Positions 1 to 12,560 of a stretch of 64,000 nt of DNA are shown in pieces; position 1 is the stretch's first letter, and every line of letters starts with the position of its first letter. A model generated the notes under the pieces. That model saw nothing but the letters and a program-made list of their open reading frames with translations, searched no databases and was not told the DNA's origin. A program made the translations under genes and the position numbers. The stretch is from assembly GCA_030248215.1 (NCBI GenBank), contig JASANG010000621.1:1-64000 (forward strand), given 5' to 3'. Source of the DNA: Enoplolaimus lenunculus (lineage: Eukaryota; Nematoda; Enoplea; Enoplida; Thoracostomopsidae).

Positions 1-970
1 AACTAATCTAAACCATTTGGGTTCGTTTTTCAATTAAAAATTAATTAAAAATTCTATGGTTTTAAAGAAAACAAAACGGTAATAAAGTCAGCTTAGAAGC
101 ATGCGAATTTATACGAAACGAGATCCTGCGCTAGATTGGGCTGGAAGAAGATAGAGGATAAGTTCTGAGGTTCAAAATTGGTGTTGATTTCTGTTGCTAT
201 AGCGCAGGGTGGCAGTTCCATGCTTTTAATAGTTGTAACTTGATGTAGAAAAACATATTCAACAAATCAGCACAATCAAATGTACTTTCATAATGCACAG
301 AATAAGCGTAATATAAATCATAAAACTAATCTAAACCATTTGGGTCTCTTTTTTAATTGAAAATTAATTAAAAATTCTATGGTATTAAGGAAAATAAAAC
401 TGTAATAAAATCAGCTTCGAAGTACGCGAATATATACGAAACGAGATTCTGCGCTAGATTGTGTAGAAGAAGATAGAGGATATGTTCTGAGGTTCAAAAT
501 TGGTGTTGATTTCTGTTGCTATCGCGCAGGGTGACAGTGCCATGCTTTTTAAATAGTTGTAACTCAATGTAGAAAAACATATTTAACAAATCAGTACAAT
601 CATATGTACTTTCATAATACGCAGAATCAGCATAATGCAAATCATAAACTAATCTAAACCATTTGGGTTCGTTGTTCAATTAAAAATTAATTAAAAATGT
701 TATGGTATTAAGTAAAATAAAACGGTGGATAAATTAGTTTCGAAGCGCGAATATATACGAAACAAGATTCTGCGCTAGGTTGAACAAGAAGAATATAGAG
801 CAGAAGTTCAGAGTTTCCAAGTTTGTGTGGATTTCTGTTGCTATAGCGCCGTGGGTGAATATCTGGCGGTTCCATGCTTTTTAAATAGTTGTAACTGAAT
901 GTAGAAATACATATTTAACAAATCAGTACAATCAAATGTACATTCATTAATGCACATAATCAACGTTATA
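1..970 (+). repeat. Satellite A array 1 (~325-bp monomer, three copies)
   Basis: Three head-to-tail monomers begin near 1, 325 and 647, each opening with a sequence like AACTAATCTAAACCATTTGG and containing the landmarks TTCTGTTGCTATAGCGC and TAGTTGTAACT. The third diverges after about 840. The family recurs at 4291-5455. No coding capacity; short ORFs across it are repeat-derived. Confidence 0.85.
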
Positions 971-1618
971 TTGTTACGGTTGCGACCAACGGGTACCTCA
1001 ACGGCCGAATCCGAGTGGTACCCCTCACTGGTGTTCGTGCCAGTGGGTCTACCTAGTAAGCTTCTTGTCCAGAGAATGATGATCCCCCTAGCGTAACATC
1101 GGTTTTTGAGAGTCACAAAATTCCGACATCGCCGTACACCTAAGATCTCACGAACACTCATATGCGTGGTCAAGTCTCACTACCAACAATGAGTTTATCA
1201 CTATGGTTATCATTTCAGGCTGTGTGTTTGCAGGCAATTCCTATGGTGAAACTCAGTGGTTCTTGTTAGAGTTGGGTTAACACTTGGTTTCTTTCTGAAA
1301 TTAACGGTTTTCTCGGGTGATCTATTCTGACCCTGAAGAATTTAAATATTTAGGCTATCAACCTGTTTTACAGAAAGGCAGATCAATCCTTGTCTGCGGG
1401 GTTTTATTTAGTTACAGTCAGTCTGACTCGCGTCAGCACTGTTTCACTAATTAAATGTCAGCCATGGCTCTAGGCCAAAAATTATCTTAGTTGCTCTGGG
1501 TTCAGTATTGTGCGGGGTTCACGTTATAACTGGGGCAGGTTTGACACGATTTGCCCCATGTTGATTCAACGTCAACGTTAAAATTAGAGCACTCATATCG
1601 GATGAAAAGACAAAACTC
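971..1618. other. Unassigned stretch
   Basis: No gene, RNA or repeat boundary could be supported. A short GC-richer piece around 1498-1560 (GCGGGGTT...TTGCCCC) has a diverged relative near 4056-4110, so it may be a dispersed repeat. Confidence 0.4.
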
Positions 1619-1856
1619 GAATGCCATATGACATTTACTTACAAACCAAAGCTGTCAGAAGACCAACGTGTACAAGAATCGGCATGTCACGTGACAATAA
1701 GGGACATTTATGCGAATATCATATGATATTCCAAAATTACAACGAATATCATATGATATTCCATAATTACAACGAATATCATATGATATTCCAAAATTAC
1801 AACGAATATCATATGATATTCCAAAATTACAACGAATGTCAAATGATATTCAGCGG
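1619..1856 (+). repeat. 30-bp tandem array of 18-bp perfect palindromes
   Basis: From 1714 to 1833 a 30-bp unit is repeated four times. Each unit contains the perfect palindrome GAATATCATATGATATTC and an A/T-rich spacer. Degenerate copies flank it (1619-1640 and 1834-1856), and GTCACGTGAC, another palindrome with an E-box core, lies at 1686-1695. The ORF across the array is repeat translation. There are no unique spacers, so this is not CRISPR-like. Confidence 0.85.
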
Positions 1857-2094
1857 GACAATGTAATCTTCGGGAGCTAATAAATTATGTCTCTCAAACG
1901 TTATAACGCGTGCGTTTCGCTCACGCAACGTCCTACAGTAATAGTTAACTGCACGGATTATACAACTTTTGCGTAGACGGTGTAGCGGAACATTTTTATA
2001 CCGTCAATATTTACCTTGAATGTCCCACTCAACGGCACAATAGCTATCTAATGCCTGGTATATAGATGGCTTGCTTAAAAAAGTAATATATTTC

Positions 2095-2275
2095 GCAAAA
2101 TTTGAGGATTCTTCATAATTTAGTTTTTCCTTCCAAAATTTCGATTTCCCGCCAAAATTTGAATTTCTACCCCAAAATGTGCATGTTTTCGCCAAAATTT
2201 GATTTTGCCGCTGAAATTTAAATTCTCCCACTACAATTTGAATGTTCCCGCTAAAATTTGAATGTATAAATTGCT
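2095..2275 (-). repeat. Outlying fragment of the E2F-motif satellite
   Basis: The reverse complement shows the same alternation as the array at 6.7-9.4 kb: AAATTTGAA-type segments separated by GGCGGGAAA-type cores (TTTCCCGCCAAAATTTG as read on +). The copies are more diverged than in the main array. Confidence 0.7.
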
Positions 2276-3005
2276 GGAAGAAAATTTAACGGATAGGCAC
2301 TGGAAAAGGCTAGTATCTCTAAGAAACTGGCATTGCCTTTACCATGAGTCAACCGTCTAACCGATTTTCACCTTGATCCAAATATGGGGGACTAACCATT
2401 ACTGGTACCCCGCAAGTTATGTTGCGAAGGGACATGTCCAAGCGCGGTAGAGAGTCCTAGATTCACCCTACCAGGGTTCTTGTCTGCCTAATCGAAAGTG
2501 CGGGCATGAGACCTATACTGCTTAGCGAAGCTTTATTCCTAGGGCCACTGTCTCGGTACCTGGGCGCGTCAAGCCTTTCATTCATACGCTCCTGAAACAG
2601 TCACATGTGCGTACCGTTTAACATAGAGGTGGGTTACGGCATGAATATTTCCTGGATTGACTGGGAATTCTCTGTTGAGAGTCCTATTTAGGATAGTCCA
2701 GTTCAACCGCGTCTGTTCACAATTGTTCTATTATTCCTATAATCCTAGGCCTAGGTCCCTATCAGGCAGCACATTCAGCAGTTTCATTGTCAACGGGGCT
2801 GCTATACCTTACAGTTTAGTTTCATGGACATGGCTAGAATCGTCTGAAGACATGGGGTATATAGAAAATGTTATTGGTATACAGGGCCTTAGCTCTTTTG
2901 ATTGACAGCTTCTTAATGCTTAGCATTAGTCAGATTTGGCCTCCCTGCTCCGTTGATACTCACAATTTCTTTTCTGGCTTGTGATAGTTTGCAAAAATCG
3001 AGTCT
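2276..3005. other. Unassigned stretch
   Basis: Nothing supportable. An 82-codon ORF at 2657-2905 has no recognisable domain, splice context or repeat relation. Confidence 0.4.
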
Positions 3006-3275
3006 TAACCCTTTCTGACAAGAATATTTTCAATTTCATATGAGATGTAATTTCAAGGTAAGATTCGATCCCCAGTGTCACGGGTGAGAGGCGTTTACGA
3101 TGACCACTGAGCTATAGGAGCTTGACGCTCGAGTCCGAGTAGGCTCTCACGTCTTGTGGAGATTTTGCACTACGCATATACGTTATAAATGTTAAACACT
3201 TCTCACAATGTGTGTTTTGCTCATACATTATTGTATTTAGCTGCTCATAGTATACTCTATGAGTGATAGGTTTCG
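3006..3275 (-). repeat. tRNA-like SINE/TIR repeat, single diverged copy
   Basis: On the minus strand a tRNA-like block shows a good Pol III A box (TAGCTCAGTGG) and a B-box-like GGATCGAATCT. The same left end (TAACCCTTTCT) and the same inner blocks (GGAGCTTGACGCTCGAG, GGCTCTCACGTCTTGTGG) occur in the triplet at 46.2-47.1 kb. Confidence 0.65.
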
Positions 3276-4290
3276 CAGCCAATGAGATTATATGCAAAAC
3301 AGACGTGATTGAGCAATGCGATTGGTTAGGGGAGTACAACTGCAAAGAGCCAATAGAAGTCCACACAAAGAGAAATCTGTGGCTGTGAGAACCAATAAGA
3401 AGACACAAACAACCCACTATACGGCCTCTGATTGGTTTACGAGGTCTACGCAAGTTTTAATGCGCAAAAAATCAACAAAACCAAATGAGACGACACTCAG
3501 GTTCCGTGACACTAGAAACTGCGACATATATCGTGCGGCACTACATTATTTAATCAGTTGGAATACGCAATTTTCCTACCCAGGTGGTTAACACAAACCT
3601 GTGTAAAATGTACAAGTCTTTAACTCTATGGTTTCTGGTATAGCGCCAAAACACAATTTCAACGTAATTTCTGCATCATTTCTGCGATTCTCGTAATAAA
3701 ATTTCAACCTAACCTAAGCAACACGCGCCTTAAATACTGTCGGTAAACTCAGGGGTCCAAAGATTTGTAAGCACCGACGGATTCTGATACCGCCGTATTT
3801 ATGATGAGAGAAAGGGGTATATCGCCTATACACGCGCGCTATTCCCTAGACACCTTTCCCCGTCAGTTTCTATAAATTGAAAACAGCACATAGGCTCTGT
3901 AAAACCCAGATTTTTCTTTAAAACACATTACCAGTACACATTACAAACTGTACGTGTCGCACGGAGCTGTGGGTGTGAAACGGCCGTTTTGGACCCTAAG
4001 TCAGGGTGTCTTTCTTATTAGCAACGATGTGCTTCATCGAATGGTACCACTCTTATGCGGGGTTAACGTTTTAAATCGGGCAGCTTGGTACACGTTTACC
4101 CCCTATTAGACTATTAAGAAACGTTTTGTAAGTAATAATAATAATAATAATAATAAAACCATAATGATATGGACGAGACGTATGGAAACGATGCAGCAAA
4201 TGTCTTAAAGCCCGAACTTATCGCTAGCCATTGCCATTACAGGTTACTACAAAAATGTACAATTAAAAATGTTTCCTTGACAATATAACC
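3276..4290. other. Unassigned stretch with an (AAT)n microsatellite
   Basis: No gene could be supported. An AAT microsatellite sits at about 4134-4157. ORFs of 91-113 codons on both strands overlap each other and show no domain. Confidence 0.4.
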
Positions 4291-5455
4291 TTAGACTAAT
4301 CGAATTCATTTGGGTTCGTTTTCCAGCTTACTATTGTTTTAAGCAAAAGACTACGGCAAATAAAATCGGCTTCGAAACATACGAATATATAGGAAACAAG
4401 ATGCTGCTCTAGTTTAAGCTAGAAAAAGATAGGAAAGAAGTTCTGAGGTTCAGAATTGGTGTTGATTACTGTTGCTATAGCGCAGGGTGACAGATCCATG
4501 CTTTTTTAATAGTTGCAACTCAATGTAGAAAAACATATTTAACAAATCAGTACAATCAAATGTACTTTTATAATACGCAGAATCAGCGTAATATAAACCT
4601 TAAACTAATCTCAACCAATTGGGTTCGTTTTTTAATTAAAAATTAATTAAAAATTTTATGGTTTTAAACAAAACAAAACGGTAATAAAGTCAGCTTCGAA
4701 GCATGCAAATTTATACAAAACGAGATTCTGCGCTAGATTGGGTAGAAGAAGATTTATGTTGCTATAGCGCAGGGTGACAGTTCCATGCTTTTTTAATAGT
4801 TGTAACTCAATGTAGAAAAAATATTCAACAAATCAGTACAATCAAATGCACTTTCATAATACGCAGAATCAGTAATAATAACGCACAACAGCGTAATATA
4901 AACCATTTTAAACTAATTAACTATTGGGTTCTTTTAAAAAAAAAAAATTTTAAGCAAAAGACTACGGCGAATAAAATCGGCTTCGAAACATACGAATATA
5001 TACGAAACAAGATGCTGCTCTAGTTTAAGCTAGAAAAAGATAGGAAAGAAGTTCTGAGGTTCAGAATTGGTGTTGATTACTGTTGCTATAGCGCAGGGTG
5101 GCAGTTCCATGCTTTTTTAATAGTTGTAACTCAATGTAGAAAAAATATTCAACAAATCAGTACAATCAAATGCACTTTCATAATACGCTGAACTTACTAT
5201 TGTTTTAAGCAAAAGACTACGGCGAATAAAATCGGCTTCGAAACATACGAATATATACGAAACAAGATGCTGCTCTAGTTTAAGCTAGAAAAAGATAGGA
5301 AAGAAGTTCAGAGGTTCAGAATTGTTGTTGACTTCTGTTGCTACAGCGCCGTGGCCAAATAGGAAGGCGGTTCCATCTTGTTTTATCGTTGTAACTCAGT
5401 GTAGACATACATATTTGACAAATCAGAACAATCAAATGTACTTTCAATAATTTTT
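4291..5455 (+). repeat. Satellite A array 2
   Basis: Same family as 1-970, with monomer starts near 4292, 4602 and 4905 and a shortened variant starting near 5187. The variants share the block GCAAAAGACTACGGC followed by the common GCTATAGCGC and TTGTAACTCA landmarks. Monomer length varies from about 240 to 310 bp, so the array has been rearranged by internal deletion. Confidence 0.8.
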
Positions 5456-5629
5456 AGCCTAGGAGCATATTCCACATAGCTAGTAGACAATATTGTCTCG
5501 CATGAAGCTACAATTTATTGGGTTGACGTGGAATGTTTACATCTTTGTCTGATGTTTTCGTAATAAGCATTACAGAACGTAAACATATGTTGCCAGAAAA
5601 CATGCAATATCAGCATACAATCTTTCTAA

Positions 5630-6155
5630 TGGGTCATCCACGTTATACTGTCTACGGTACTGAAAAAATTGTCCCCACGTACGAGCCCCTAAGTCTGTAA
5701 TTTTATTGTTTCCAAATTACATGTCCAAATGTCACTCATGTCCTGTGTAGACCCTGCTGACAACTCGCACTCTCTCTAAACGGCCTATGCTTGGTCACGT
5801 TGCCGTCCATACCAATACTAAATTGTCAATACGTTATTTAAAGGACAACTGTTTTGTCCAGAGTCTGTCAGAAGGGACTCAGCATATTTCATAACACAAA
5901 GTTTGTCGGAAGGATCTTTGCTTTGCAATTACACAAGGTCTGTTCGAAGGAACTTGTATTGTCAGAGACTGTGTCCAGACAGTGTCTGCATTGTCTTTAG
6001 TCCCTTCGAAGGACCTGCTTTCAAAACCCACTATCTAGTTACACCTTCTGTGAAGTCGTTATAGCGTAAGGACATTGTCGTTTTGTCCCGCCTTTAAAAC
6101 CAGGTGTGTGGACAATTTTTTACAGTAGCGTAGACAGTATTATGTGGATGACCCA
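5630..6155 (+). mobile_element. PIF/Harbinger-like MITE, full-length copy (526 bp)
   Basis: The ends are inverted repeats of about 45 bp, starting TGGGTCATCCACGTTATACT and ending with the near reverse complement. TAA flanks both sides, matching the 3-bp target duplication of Harbinger-type transposons. There is no transposase ORF. A second copy at 10086 is cut off by an LTR element. The superfamily call rests only on the target site. Confidence 0.8.
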
Positions 6156-6684
6156 TAAGCTACCACTGAGTAAACTGTCATGAAACTTTAATGGCATCGA
6201 TGATTGTCAAATTTAACATTCCTAGGATAATCAGCTCTGAACTGTTCAACAATCCAATGTTCAACACAGATAATTTTTTTTCAAGTTCATAGAACGTAAA
6301 CTACGTTTATATGTCATTTTCATTTATTTAAATTTGTTGTATGTGCGAAAAATATTCTGAAGGTTTTGGTGCTGGAAAAACCACTTTTTATTCGCAGGCA
6401 CATGCTGTAAACCTTGAAGACTACACTTATTCGTAATTTTCATACTCGTGTTTTTATCTTATCATGCATTTAGATACATTAAAAGGCTGGAACGATGCCC
6501 AATATACTTAGTTTGGGGCGTTCTAGTTTTAATATATAGATTTGTTTGTTAAAATTTGTTCCAAAATTATAGCCAGCTATACAAATGAGCTACAAAATAA
6601 AGCGACCGGGCAAAATAATGTGTAAAAAACATCACCCTGTTAAAATACGATACAAAATGCACGAGCAATTTGGTAATATTTTTG
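6156..6684. other. Unassigned AT-rich stretch
   Basis: No gene, RNA or repeat could be supported here. Confidence 0.4.
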
Positions 6685-9412
6685 ATTTTGGCCCGGCAAA
6701 TTCAAATTTTGTCGGTAAATTCGAATTTTGACGCGAAATTTGAATTTTGGCAGAAAATTCAAATTTCGCCGGGAAAAATTAAATTTTGGCGGGAAAACTT
6801 AAATTTTGGCAGGAAAACTTAAATTTTGGCAGGAAAACTTAGATTTTGGCGGGAAACTTTGATTTAGGTGGGAAATTCAAATTTTGGCAGTAAAATTTAA
6901 ATTTTGACGAGAAAACTTAAATTTTGGCGGGAAATTCAAATCTTGGCTTGAAAACGGGAAAACATAGATTTCGGTGGGAAATCCAAATTTTGGCGGTAAA
7001 ATTTAAATCCTGGCTTGAACATTCATGTTTTGGCGGAAAATTTAATTTTTGGTGCGAAATTCAAATTTTGGCGGGAAATTCAAATTTTTGCGAGAAAATT
7101 CATATTTCAAGTTTTGGCATGAAATTCAAATTTTGAATTTTGCATGAAATTCAAATTTTGAATTTTGGCGGGTAAACTTAAATTTTGGCGGGAAATTCAA
7201 ATTTTGGCGGGAAAATTCAAATTTTGGCGGTAAATTTGAATTTTGACGCAAAATTCAAATTTTTGCGGGAAAATTCATATTTTGGCGGGAAAATTCAAAT
7301 TATGGCAGGAAAACTTAAATGTTGGTGGGAAATCCAAATTTTGGCGGTAAATTCAAGTTTTGACGGGAAATTCGAATTTTGGCGGGAAATTTAAATTCCG
7401 TCAGGAAAAATTAAATTTTAGCGGAAAAACTTAAATTTTGGCGGGAAAACTTAGATTGTGGTGGGAAATCCAAATTTTGGCGGTAAAAAATTTAAGTTTT
7501 GGCGCGAAATTCAAATTTTGGCGCAAAAATTTAAATTTAGGCGAAATTCAAATTTTGACGAGAAAACTTAAATTTTAGCGGGAATTTCAAATCTTGGCTT
7601 GAAAATTTAAATTTTGGTGCGAAAATCCAATTTTGGCGGAAATTCAAATTTTGGCGGGAAAATTAATATTTCAAGTTTTGGCATGAAATTCAAATTTTGA
7701 ATTTTGGCGGGTAAACTTAAATTTTGGCGGGAAATTCAAATTTTAGCGGGAAAATTTAAATTTGGGCGTGCAATTCAAATTTTGGCGGTAAATTTGAATT
7801 TTAGCGGGAAAATTCGTATTTCAAGTTCTGGCATGAAATTCAAATTTTTAATTTTGGCGGGTAAACTTAAATTTTAGCGGGAAATTCAAATTTTAGCGTT
7901 AAAATTACAATTTGGGCGTGCAATTCAAATTCTAGCGGTATATTTGAATTTTGGCGGCAAAACTTAAATTTTGGCGGCAATTTCAAATTTTGGCGGAAAA
8001 ATTTAAATTTAGGCGAAATTCAACTTTTGACGGGAAATTCAAACTTTGGCGGGGAATTCAAATTCCGTCGGGAAAAATTAAATTTTGGCGGGAAAACTTA
8101 AATTTTGGCGGGGGGAAAACTTAGATTGTGGTGGGAAATCCAAATTTTGGCGGTAAAAAAATTCAAATTTTGGCACGAAATTCAAATTTTGGCGGAAAAA
8201 TTTAAATTTAGGCGAAATTCAAATTTTGACGAGAAAACTTAAATTTTAGCGGGAATTTCAAATCTTGGCTTGAAAATTTAAATTTTGGTGCGAAAATCCA
8301 ATTTTGGCGGAAATTCAAATTTTGGCGGGAAAATTCATATTTCAAGTTTTGGCATGAAATTCAAATTTTGAATTTTGGCTTGTAAATTTAAATTTTGGCG
8401 GGAAATTCAAATTTTAGCGGGAAAATTTAAATTTGGGCGCGCAATTCAAATTTTGGCGGTAAATTTGAATTTTTGCGGGAAAATTCGTATTTCAAGTTTT
8501 GGCATGAAATTCAAATTTTGAATTTTGGCGGGTAAACTCAAATTTTGGCGGGAAATTCAAATTTTAGCGCTAAAATTTTAATTTGGGCGTGCAATTCAAA
8601 TTTTAGCGGTATATTTGAATTTTGGCGGCAAAACTTAAATTTTGGCGGCAATTTCAAATTTTGGCGGAAAAATTTAAATTTAGGCGAAATTCAACTTTTG
8701 ACGGGAAATTCAAACTTTGGCGGGGAATTCAAATTCCGTCGGGAAAAATTAAATTTTGGCGGGAAAACTTAAATTTTGGCGGGAAAACTTAGATTGTGGT
8801 GGGAAATCCAAATTTTGGCGGTAAAAAAATTTAAATTTTGGCGCGAAATTCAAATTTTGGCGGAAAAATTTAAATTTAGGCGAAATTCAAATTTTGACGA
8901 GAAAACTTAAATTTTAGCTTGAATTTCAAATCTTGGCTTGAAAATTTAAATTTTGGTGCGAAAATCCAATTTTGGCGGAAATTCAAATTTTGGCGGGAAA
9001 ATTCATATTTCAAGTTTTGGCATGAAATTCAAATTTTGAATTTTGGCTTGTAAATTTAAATTTTGGCGGGAAATTCAAATTTTAGCGGGAAAATTTAAAT
9101 TTGGGCGTGCAATTCAAATTTTGGCGGTAAATTTGAATTTTTGCGGGAAAATTCGTATTTCAAGTTTTGGCATGAAATTCAAATTTTGAATTTTGGCGGG
9201 TAAACTCAAATTTTGGCGGGAAATTGAAATTTTAGCGCTAAAATTTTAATTTGGGCGTGCAATTCAAATTTTAGCGGTATATTTGAATTTTGCCGGAAAA
9301 TTCAAATTTTTGCGGGAAAATTCTAAATTTTGGCGACAAAACTTAAATTTTGGCGGCAAATTCAAATTTTGGCGGAAAAATTTAAATTTAGGCGAAATTC
9401 AACTCTGCCATT
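6685..9412 (+). repeat. 2.7-kb satellite dense in E2F-type sites
   Basis: The array alternates A/T-rich segments (AAATTCAAATTT, AACTTAAATTT) with a GC core. At least 20 units read exactly TTTTGGCGGGAAA, which contains the E2F/DP consensus TTTGGCGGGAAA. Shared landmarks at about 7557, 8228 and 8896 and at about 8519 and 9188 reveal a higher-order repeat of ~670 bp made of different basic units. ORFs rich in N, F, G and K are repeat translations. Confidence 0.9.
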
Positions 9413-9483
9413 TTTCGAACATGTCAAGAAAAGACTGTAAAGAAACAACATACTAGCTAAATAGTGTGAAAATAATTACTCGG

Positions 9484-10085
9484 TGCTGTACAGATGTCAA
9501 TACACCCAGCGACTCGAAATCTTACTAGATTTAAGTTTTGGGCAGCTGGAATCACATTTCTATGAGGATTTGTGAGTACTCGTGCTGCACTGAAATTTTG
9601 GGGTTACGATCTGGCGGAGAGACCCTGGACAAGCTGGTGTCGGTAGGCACAGCTTTGCTGCGGAAGGCTCTGTGGCGAAACATGCAGCCGTTGAATTTTC
9701 GAAGTCCAAGAGATCGCTGCGGGCCAATGTGCACAAGTTCGATAATCGCTGTAACTCGGAAAGTTGTGCAGACTTCTCGGATCGGTCCGGTATGGGTTGT
9801 GAGCGCTTTTGTAGCCCGGAGAGCTTAAAAGGTGCTCTAAAAGGTCAGTATAGTGTCTCTCCGAACCAATAATCGTGTTTTTGGACGCAAACGGTAGTTT
9901 TGAATTGTCGAAATTTCGCAAACTATCGCTTCGATCTGAATTTTGCCAAATTCAGATGTCGTGATGTAAAACTTTGTAATAGGGTTTTAAATGTGCTGAA
10001 TTTGTTAGAATGCGTCAAAAATTGCCCAATTCCACCCAAATTGCTGTTTTCCGTGTGTATAAAAACCTATTAAAAATTTCGATTA
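9484..10085 (+). repeat. Dispersed repeat D, copy 1 (~600 bp)
   Basis: Collinear with 59437-60042, sharing TGTACAGATGTCA at the start, GCAGCTGGAATCACATTTCT, GTCGGTAG.CACAGCTTTG and an AAATTTCGATTA end. Overlapping ORFs on both strands are not conserved between the copies, so coding is unlikely. The copy ends exactly where a MITE begins. Confidence 0.75.
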
Positions 10086-10578
10086 TGGGTCATCCACGTT
10101 ATACTGTCTACGCTACTGTAAAAAATTGTCCCCACGTACGAGCCCCTAAGTCTGTAATTTTACTGTTTCCAAATCACATGCCCAAATGTCACTCATATCC
10201 TGTTTAGACCCTACTGACAACTCGCACTCTCTATGGGCGACCTATGCTTGTTCACGTTGCCGTCCATACCCAAGCTAAAATGTCAATACGTTATTTAAAG
10301 GGCAACTGTTTTGTCCAGAGTCTGTCAGAAGGGACTCAGCTTATTTCACAACACAAAGTTTGTCGGAAGGAACTTTGCTTTGCAATTATACAGGTCTGTT
10401 CGAAGGAACTCGTATTGTCAGACACTGTGTCCAGACAGTGTCTACATTGTCCTTAGTCCCTTCGAAGGACCTGCTTTCAAAACCCACTATCTATCTACAC
10501 CTTCTGTAAAGTCTTTATAGCTTAAGGACATTGTCGTTTTGTCGCGCCCTTAATACCAGGTGTGTGGACAATTTTTTT
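10086..10578 (+). mobile_element. PIF/Harbinger-like MITE, copy truncated by the LTR element
   Basis: Closely similar to 5630-6155 from its left inverted repeat up to GTGTGGACAATTTTT, where the LTR begins at 10579. The last ~45 bp, including the right inverted repeat, are missing here and were not found beyond the far LTR. TTA precedes its left end, again a TWA-type target. Confidence 0.8.
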
Positions 10579-12542
10579 TGTAACACAGCGAACCCAGAAA
10601 TTCAAATCGATCGGCACTCCGGGGAACGACTTCCTAACTAAGTTCGAAGGTTACCAAAGCAAACACAAACGGCTAATTCTCTTACAATAAAAAATGACAC
10701 GGGGCGCCTACTGAATCAAATCAAGTTGATAACCCCACGCCCAAAATAGACTCCGTACACAATATTCAGAAAACTCCGCAGAGCACAAATCGTGCTAACG
10801 CAAAATTCGCTACGTACCACTGACGCCCCAAAATTAAATAAATTTGTAAGATTACGGCACCTTTGCAGGGTAGGCTCATAACAACGCACCAAAAATTATC
10901 CTGTGGCACCCTGATTCCACTTCGATACTAGAAATATTCCGAATTAGCACAAAAATAAACCACTGTTTACCAACAAATTTTCCACTAATTTCCAAAAGAT
11001 ACAATTCACGACGAGAAATTTATGCGAACTAGTGCTCACTCACAGCACCGAACCTGTTAAAACTCTCTAAGTGTCGTTAAAAACAAAATAAGTGATTGAA
11101 TAATTTACGGATTCCTTACGGAAATAACTCGTATGCGCGCGCTCTATTGTATACGCAAGTACAACCGCTAAAATTCTCGAACAGACCTCTTGTCTGACAC
11201 CACAAATTCCCAAAATCTATGCACTTATATTTAACGCAAGTTTCTACAAAACTTCCACTGCACCACGATTTCAGTTAAAATGCTACAACTCTAACTCAAA
11301 AATTATCGCACACAGCGGTTCTTAACTAATCTTAATACTTCCCGTACAAACTAAGTAAACGCCTTTAAGCGCTCAACAAAAATCAAAATCGCGCGTCTCT
11401 ATACGTCGCTAAACAATCGGACAGCATATCACACCCGTACAACTCTGAGCCCCCAAACCCAACCTGTTCTACTCTTATATAGTCGTGAACCGAAAGGTTA
11501 GCTGAATTCTAAGAATCTTATACTACATTTTTAAAATTCCTCCAAATTTCTGAAAAACTAATAAATTTTACTTATCTACAGTTTTTCTTACAAATTTCAA
11601 CTTAAAAATTTTGTTAAAATCTAACAAAAACCTGTTTTGTCTAAAAAATCTAGTTTTTAGATGAAAATTTAAACTTTTAAATCGGTTAAAAAATCTAAAT
11701 TATGTTGTTTTGACCCTAGTAATTTATTTTAAAAACAAAATTGATCTTTCAAATCGCATAAAAAGTAAAAAAATCCACTATTTTGACGAAAATCCGTAAT
11801 TTTCAAAACAAAATTTTAGCTAAAAATTTACAAAAATTTACATAAAAACTAAGTTTTGACCAGAATTTATAAATTTCAAAACAAATTTTATTTTTTAAAT
11901 TAAAATTTTAAAATAACTTCTAATATTTTGTCTTCAAATTAAAATTTGCAATCGTTTTAATTCTAGGAATTAAGCCTACCAAAATTTCCAAAAAGGGGAT
12001 AATTTCAGTACTATTTCACAGATATGGAATTTTCTCTGTTATACTATGCTACAAATTGTATCTCGGAAATAAAACCTTGATTTTAAGGTACAAATTTATT
12101 CCTTTTTATGGTTTCAAACATGATGAACCTGGCCTAAAAATTGCAATTATAGCAAGGACAAAACTCAACTAAAACGACTGCAAACAAAAAACTACAATCT
12201 ATCCGCACCGCATAACTCCTGCGCCTACTGTAAACCTAACCCGTGTATAAAAACTAAAAGCATAAAATCGCGGAGGCAAAAAAATATATATTGCTGGCTG
12301 TATAACCCAACAACAACAACAACAATAAACAACAACAACAACAATAAACAACAACAACAATATTACTACAACAACAACAACAATATTACTACAACAACAA
12401 CAACAATATTACTACATGTATGTATGCACACATACAATTGATACACACTACACAAGCATCACTACAGGGTAATAGGTATAAAAAATTTTAAAATTTCGAA
12501 ACGGGGGTATTCTAAGAATTTCAGCTACCCCCCCACTCTACA
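10579..12542 (-). repeat. 3' LTR of the 17.7-kb element (1964 bp)
   Basis: The + strand begins TGTAACACAGCG and ends CTCTACA. The first ~230 bp match the other LTR closely; beyond that similarity comes in blocks, for example around the CTTATATA box and the CAACTCTGAGCCCCC block. It contains an ACAACA-type microsatellite at about 12308-12415 and two of the GNRA hairpins (10856-10871, 11109-11125). Confidence 0.85.
12306..12418 (+). repeat. (CAA)n/(CAACAATA) microsatellite inside the LTR
   Basis: Runs of CAACAA broken by ATAAACAA and ATATTACTA units. No equivalent is seen in the other LTR. Confidence 0.85.
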
Positions 12543-12560
12543 CTCTCCTCACTTTATTTT
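12543..12560 (-). other. Polypurine tract
   Basis: On the minus strand AAAGTGAGGAGAG directly precedes the TGTAG start of the 3' LTR, the expected place and composition for a plus-strand primer. Confidence 0.75.

Noticed and set aside
1714-1856. CRISPR-like array of palindromic repeats
   Set aside because: Spacers are identical, the unit is a plain tandem repeat, and the genome is eukaryotic.
6924-8772. ORFs of 69-75 codons (MAGNSNF...) suggesting a repeat protein family
   Set aside because: They follow the satellite frame by frame and have no start or splice context.
9538-9921. Overlapping ORFs in repeat D on both strands
   Set aside because: Not conserved in the second copy at 59437-60042.
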